From positions 1-19,218 of the forward strand of contig CAKTGS010000037.1 in the NCBI GenBank assembly GCA_934561485.1: a stretch of 19,218 nucleotides of DNA, given 5' to 3'. Under the pieces are notes generated by a model. That model searched no databases. It worked only from the letters and a program-made list of their open reading frames with translations, and was not told where the DNA came from. A program made the position numbers and the translations under genes. This document shows, piece by piece, positions 16,113-19,218 of the stretch (position 1 is its first letter; every line of letters begins with the position of its first letter). The DNA is from an uncultured Faecalibacterium sp. Lineage in GTDB: Bacteria > Bacillota > Clostridia > Oscillospirales > Ruminococcaceae.

Positions 16113-16212
16113 AAAACACGTCTCCTTATCCGTTGGTCCGGCGGCTCTGCCCTGCCCCGCTGCCGGGGTGCACCGGGCCGCCTGCTGCCTTATTTTATAT
16201 AGTGTACCACAA
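16113..16212 (-). other. Structured leader before gerW with possible internal promoter
   Basis: Nested stems GGCGGC/GCCGCC (16140-16145 with 16177-16182) and CCCCG/CGGGG (16155-16159 with 16164-16168) lie before the gerW ribosome site. Upstream of them on the minus strand is an AT-rich TATAAAAT with a poor -35. This could be a weak promoter or a processing or attenuation structure in the operon. Confidence 0.3.
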
Positions 16213-16947
16213 TCACAGGAACACGTCCAGCACCTTTTCGCGCCAGAACTCCACCAGCACCCGCAGTGCTGCCAGAACGATGAACAGTGCCCGGGCCGAT
16301 ACCCGCAGGGATACCCGGTCCTCCACCGTGGGCTGTGCGCTGCCGAAGTCCGGCAGGATGCGCAGCTCGTCAAACTGCAGGTAGATGGCATGGTCCAGCA
16401 CGCCCAGCACCGGGTAAAGCCACGCCTGCAGCCTGCCGTAATTGCGGGCAGCAGCGGCGGGGTCCTCCCCGCGCACGCCCAGACAGACCCGGATGCGGGT
16501 GATGCGCAGCGCACCGAACACCGCTTTGGTCAGGGTGCCGGCCCCCCGCAGGATGGTGCACAGGATGTTGAGGGTGATCTTTGCCTTTTTGCGGGGCGGG
16601 GCCTGCTTTTTCGGCTTTGGTTCTGCCGCTGCTTTTTTCTGCTTGCGGGCGGCGCGCCAGCTGTTCCATTTTGCTTTCAGCTTTGCGCGCAGGCCTTTGG
16701 ACGGCTGCGGGTTTTCCGGTGCCGAGGGCGGCTCCGGCTTGGGGTACTGAAACACCGGAAAGGTTATGCCCAGCGCTCCGGCCCGTACTGTAAGCACCTC
16801 GTTTTCCCAGCGGACGTCCGCACAGAATGGGATCAACAGCAGCAGTGCCAGCAAAACCAGCACCACCAACAGCAAAATGCCAAGAAACTTCAGCAACAGC
16901 AGCAGAACCCCCCCCACTGCCGAGAGAACGGCCAGAACCATGCTCAT
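16213..16947 (-). CDS. DUF2953 membrane-anchored protein (YtfI-like)
   Basis: A 244-residue protein with one long N-terminal hydrophobic segment (about 5-42), a strand-like segment VLTVRAGALGITFPVF and a Lys/Ala/Pro-rich basic region (about 85-125). The C-terminal half carries ITLNILCTILRGAGTLTKAV, IRVCLGVRGEDPAAAARNYG and RVSLRVSARALFIVLAAL. The order and the YGRLQAW / GEDPA region match DUF2953, which stands beside gerW in many Firmicutes. The function is unknown; an inner-membrane anchored protein is likely. The ATG at 16945-16947 is 3 nt after the scpB stop, with GAGGG in the scpB end as ribosome site. An ATG two codons later is an alternative. Confidence 0.8.
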   Translation of the reverse strand: MSMVLAVLSAVGGVLLLLLKFLGILLLVVLVLLALLLLIPFCADVRWENEVLTVRAGALGITFPVFQYPKPEPPSAPENPQPSKGLRAKLKAKWNSWRAARKQKKAAAEPKPKKQAPPRKKAKITLNILCTILRGAGTLTKAVFGALRITRIRVCLGVRGEDPAAAARNYGRLQAWLYPVLGVLDHAIYLQFDELRILPDFGSAQPTVEDRVSLRVSARALFIVLAALRVLVEFWREKVLDVFL

Positions 16948-16950
16948 GGG

Positions 16951-17481
16951 TCATCCCTCGCTTTCTGCCGGTTCCCGGTGCACCGGGGGCAGCTCTTCCA
17001 GGCTGGAAAGGCCGAACACCCGCAGAAAAACATCGGTAGTGCGGAAACTGACCGGCCGGCCCGGCAGGTCCAGGCGCCCGGCTTCTTCGATCAGGCCCTT
17101 TTCCAGCAGGCTCGTCACACTGGACGAGGAGTCCACCCCGCGCACCTGCTCGATGAAGGCACGGGACACCGGCTGGTTGTAGGCAATGACGGTAAGGGTC
17201 TCCATAGCGGCGGGGCCAAGGGGGGCAGCACGGCGGCTGTCCAGCAGGCGGCGCACGCAGTCGGCCCATTCGGTCTTGGTGGAAAGCTGCCAGCGGGTGT
17301 TCAGGTGCAGCAGGCACAGGCCGCTTTCCTCCCGGGCATAGCGCTCACGCAGGGCTTCCAACGCAGCTTCCACATTGGCCTGCGGCAGCTGTACAGCCTG
17401 GGCCAGTTTATCGGCACCAATGGGGTCGCCGCTGGCAAACAGCATGGCTTCCACGGCGGCTCGGATCTGTTTCTGATTCAT
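16951..17481 (-). CDS. scpB: Segregation and condensation protein ScpB
   Basis: ScpB is the winged-helix (kite) subunit of the SMC-ScpAB condensin that organises and separates chromosomes. The 176-residue protein has the typical opening IRAAVEAMLFASGDPI (6-21), the first winged helix to about 85, then ETLTVIAYNQPVSRAFIEQVRGVDSSSSVTSLLEKGLIEE, the most conserved part of the family, followed by PGRPVSFRTTDVFLRVFGL. Its ATG overlaps the scpA stop by 4 nt (ATGA), so translation is coupled and the two partners are made together. Length and motifs are normal. Confidence 0.95.
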   Translation of the reverse strand: MNQKQIRAAVEAMLFASGDPIGADKLAQAVQLPQANVEAALEALRERYAREESGLCLLHLNTRWQLSTKTEWADCVRRLLDSRRAAPLGPAAMETLTVIAYNQPVSRAFIEQVRGVDSSSSVTSLLEKGLIEEAGRLDLPGRPVSFRTTDVFLRVFGLSSLEELPPVHREPAESEG

Positions 17482-18200
17482 GCTTTCTCCTTATTGCCCT
17501 TGCTGCGGACGCGCCGCATGGTCAGCTCGCCCTGCCCGCCCAGGGCCACACGGCCGCCGCGCACCAGTTCCAGCAGAGCCAGAAAGGTGGCCACATTGGT
17601 GCTGCGGCTCTGTCTGCGGGAAAACAGCTGGCTCATGTGGGCCGCTGTGCCGCCCAGAAGCTGGCGCAGGATGTACACCACCCGGCTGGTGACCGACACC
17701 ATGGGCGCAGTGACCAGCGGCTCGAACTGCTGCTGCGTGGGTTCCCGCCGCAGTTTGGTGCGGCCGCACAGGGCGGCCCAGCAGTCGGCCAGCATCTGCG
17801 GCGCGTGGTGCAGGGTGTAGGTGTTGTCCCATTCCAGTTCCAGCGGTGCGCGCACGAACACCGGCGCGGCCTCGGCCCGCTGGCGCAGCACAGCAGCCAT
17901 GCGGCGGCACTGATCGTATTCGATCAGCTGGCCGGTAAACTCCTGCTTCATGCGCTCGCCCTCTTCGCTGCGGGGCAGCAGCAGGTAGCTCTTCATCTCC
18001 ACCAGGCGCGCCGCCATCTCAATAAAAGCACTGGCGGTTTCCGGGTCCGGGTCGGCCTGCTCCACGGTGCGGGTGTACTGGTCGATCAGCTCCAGGATGG
18101 GAATGTTGTGCAGGTCCATCTTATGTTTGGCTACAAGTGCCAGCAATAATTCCAGTGGGCCATCAAAATCTTCCAGATGGAAGGTCAGTTCCTCTGCCAC
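17478..18200 (-). CDS. scpA: Segregation and condensation protein ScpA
   Basis: ScpA is the kleisin that bridges the SMC head domains. The 240-residue protein begins with the conserved FHLEDFDGPLELLLALVAKHKMDLHNIPI, has the helix FIEMAARLVEMKSYLLLP at about 58-76, a variable middle, and a C-terminal winged helix with VATFLALLELVRGGRVAL that docks on SMC. The start codon is GTG (18198-18200). The reading frame has no better ATG in the expected place, and there is no strong ribosome site. It lies 3 nt after the site-2 protease stop, so translation probably depends on ribosomes finishing that gene. Confidence 0.95.
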   Translation of the reverse strand: MAEELTFHLEDFDGPLELLLALVAKHKMDLHNIPILELIDQYTRTVEQADPDPETASAFIEMAARLVEMKSYLLLPRSEEGERMKQEFTGQLIEYDQCRRMAAVLRQRAEAAPVFVRAPLELEWDNTYTLHHAPQMLADCWAALCGRTKLRREPTQQQFEPLVTAPMVSVTSRVVYILRQLLGGTAAHMSQLFSRRQSRSTNVATFLALLELVRGGRVALGGQGELTMRRVRSKGNKEKA

Positions 18201-18203
18201 GGC

Positions 18204-18875
18204 TTACACCACCGTTCCCATGCTGCTATAATAAATGGAATAGGCCAGTGCATCGATATACCGGGTTCCGGCGCTGAGCAGGTCCCACACTGTATTGTTG
18301 AGGTAGTACAGGGGGGTGTCCAGCAGTCCCATCCACACCGCTGCCAGCAGAGCGATCATGATATAGCGCTCGTACTTCATCAGGCCGAAGTAAATGCGCC
18401 GGGGCAGCACCACCAGCAGGATGCGGCTGCCGTCCAGCGGCGGCACCGGGATCAGATTGAACACCGCCAGGCTCACGTTCATGAGCACAAGATACTGCAG
18501 GAAATAGGCAAGGTAGATGGCAACCTGGGTCACCGGTGCCCAGTAGTACATCACCTTCCAGGCCACCATGGCAAGGTACGCCAGCAGAAGGTTGGCTGCC
18601 GGGCCGGCCAAAGCCGTGAGCGCCATGCCCCACTTGGGGTTTTTGAAGTTGCGCGGGTCGGTGGACACCGGTTTTGCCCAGCCCACGCCCGCAAACACCA
18701 TGCACAGCGTGCCCAGCAGGTCAAAGTGTGCAAAGGGGTTCAGTGAAAGGCGACCCTCCCGCTTGGCGGTGGGGTCGCCCAGCAGCCAGGCAGCCAGGGC
18801 GTGGCCCGCCTCGTGGAACGGGATGGCCAGCAGCGCAACCAGTGCGCGGATGATGTAATAGGTTGTCCGTGTCAT
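18204..18875 (-). CDS. Site-2 protease family membrane metalloprotease (peptidase M50)
   Basis: A 223-residue polytopic membrane protein with the zinc motif HEAGH at 21-25 in its first helix and the third ligand in NLIPVPPLDGSR (140-151, Asp148). This is the short class of M50 proteases without PDZ or CBS domains that is commonly next to scpA in Firmicutes. It should cut membrane-embedded substrates, but the substrate is unknown. GPAANLLLAY (91-100) is the conserved loop-helix. The ATG has GGAG 8 nt upstream. It is the first gene of the scpA-scpB-DUF2953-gerW string and carries its promoter. Confidence 0.92.
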   Translation of the reverse strand: MTRTTYYIIRALVALLAIPFHEAGHALAAWLLGDPTAKREGRLSLNPFAHFDLLGTLCMVFAGVGWAKPVSTDPRNFKNPKWGMALTALAGPAANLLLAYLAMVAWKVMYYWAPVTQVAIYLAYFLQYLVLMNVSLAVFNLIPVPPLDGSRILLVVLPRRIYFGLMKYERYIMIALLAAVWMGLLDTPLYYLNNTVWDLLSAGTRYIDALAYSIYYSSMGTVV

Positions 18876-18929
18876 GTCGTAGTCTCCAAACCTGTAGATT
18901 GCCCGCTCATGGCAGGACTGTTATCCTAT

Positions 18930-18958
18930 ATAATACTATTTTTTTCTGCAATCGGCAA
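18930..18958 (-). promoter_or_regulatory. Promoter of the site-2 protease-scpAB operon
   Basis: TTGCCG (18953-18958) and TATTAT (18930-18935) are 17 bp apart on the minus strand, about 50 bp before the start codon. A tract of seven A lies in the spacer. Confidence 0.6.
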
Positions 18959-19008
18959 GGCCTGGCGGCAGAGAATGGAAAAATGGGCGAGAAATTTTGA
19001 AAAAAGGC

Positions 19009-19037
19009 TTGCTTTTTGCCCGGTAATCTGCTAAAAT
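19009..19037 (+). promoter_or_regulatory. Promoter of rpmB
   Basis: TTGCTT (19009-19014) and TAAAAT (19032-19037) are 17 bp apart, with TGC before the -10 (extended). It faces away from the operon on the other strand. Confidence 0.7.
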
Positions 19038-19090
19038 AGTCAAGCTGATTATTTTGATTCCTTACTTCACTGCTAGGAGGTGCAAGTACC

Positions 19091-19218
19091 ATGGCTAAAT
19101 GTGAATGCTGCGGCAAGGGCGTTACCTTTGGTATTAAGGTTTCTCACTCCCATCGCCGTTCCAACCGTACCTGGAAGCCGAATGTCCGTCGTGTCAAGGC
19201 GGTCGTGGATGGCTCTCC
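19091..19218 (+). CDS. rpmB: 50S ribosomal protein L28 (partial, C-terminus beyond window)
   Basis: The first 42 codons are present. The protein begins MAKCECCGKGVTFGIKVSHS and continues to a NRTWKPNVRRVKA block, both diagnostic for L28 of the large ribosomal subunit. Cys4 and Cys7 form the first half of a zinc ribbon (C+ form); the second pair would lie beyond the edge. A third cysteine at position 6 is extra to the motif. The ATG has AGGAGGTG 9 nt upstream. About 20 residues are missing at the right. Confidence 0.96.
   Translation, partial: MAKCECCGKGVTFGIKVSHSHRRSNRTWKPNVRRVKAVVDGS

Noticed and set aside
16168..17820. A 550-codon plus-strand frame opposite DUF2953, scpB and scpA
   Set aside because: It crosses three overlapping, well-supported minus-strand genes and has no motif of its own.

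Overview
The window looks like chromosomal DNA from a GC-rich Bacillota, most likely an Oscillospiraceae/Ruminococcaceae gut anaerobe of the Faecalibacterium–Subdoligranulum–Gemmiger type. The evidence is a CIRCE-controlled groES-groEL operon, Bacillota-type promoters and strong AGGAGG ribosome sites, pyrB paired with a zinc-type pyrI, a rseP-like site-2 protease/scpA/scpB/DUF2953/gerW string, and a Cys-containing L28. The family placement is inference; the sequence does not settle the genus. Most genes are on the minus strand. The exceptions are the GntR-pyrB-pyrI operon and rpmB. I see no tRNA, rRNA, CRISPR array, insertion sequence or prophage.

Layout. 1-2046: groES-groEL (minus, groEL cut by the window edge) with a textbook promoter and CIRCE operator. 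2062-3045: a diacylglycerol/lipid kinase behind a promoter overlapped by inverted repeats. 3343-5643: a two-ATPase Clp chaperone with no M-domain. 5828-7171: a TPR lipoprotein whose two halves differ in base composition. 7334-7876: a GNAT acetyltransferase, divergent from a GntR/UTRA regulator that leads straight into pyrB and pyrI (8043-10199). 10282-10393: a possible hsdS remnant. 10635-12639: a LytTR response regulator followed by an AgrC-like sensor kinase, downstream of an SNF-family sodium symporter (12711-14081). 14495-15322: an RluB-type pseudouridine synthase. 15708-18875: a five-gene minus-strand string, site-2 protease, scpA, scpB, DUF2953 (YtfI-like), gerW (YtfJ-like). 19091 to the end: rpmB, divergent from it and cut by the window edge.

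How the parts work together. GroES/GroEL and the Clp ATPase are protein-quality genes. GntR-pyrBI is an aspartate transcarbamoylase operon with a DNA-binding regulator in first position, and I see no PyrR-type attenuator ahead of pyrB. The site-2 protease, ScpA and ScpB are packed tightly enough to be translationally coupled. The sensor pair may be expressed with the transporter, because only a terminator-like hairpin separates them.

The most interesting non-coding signal is a repeat of about 80 bp present twice (3256-3337 and 15476-15560), each time downstream of a minus-strand gene. Read as minus-strand RNA, both copies fold into a 10-bp hairpin with a compensated base-pair change, and one copy has a GCAA tetraloop. 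The second copy lies in a 385-bp gene-free spacer packed with further hairpins.
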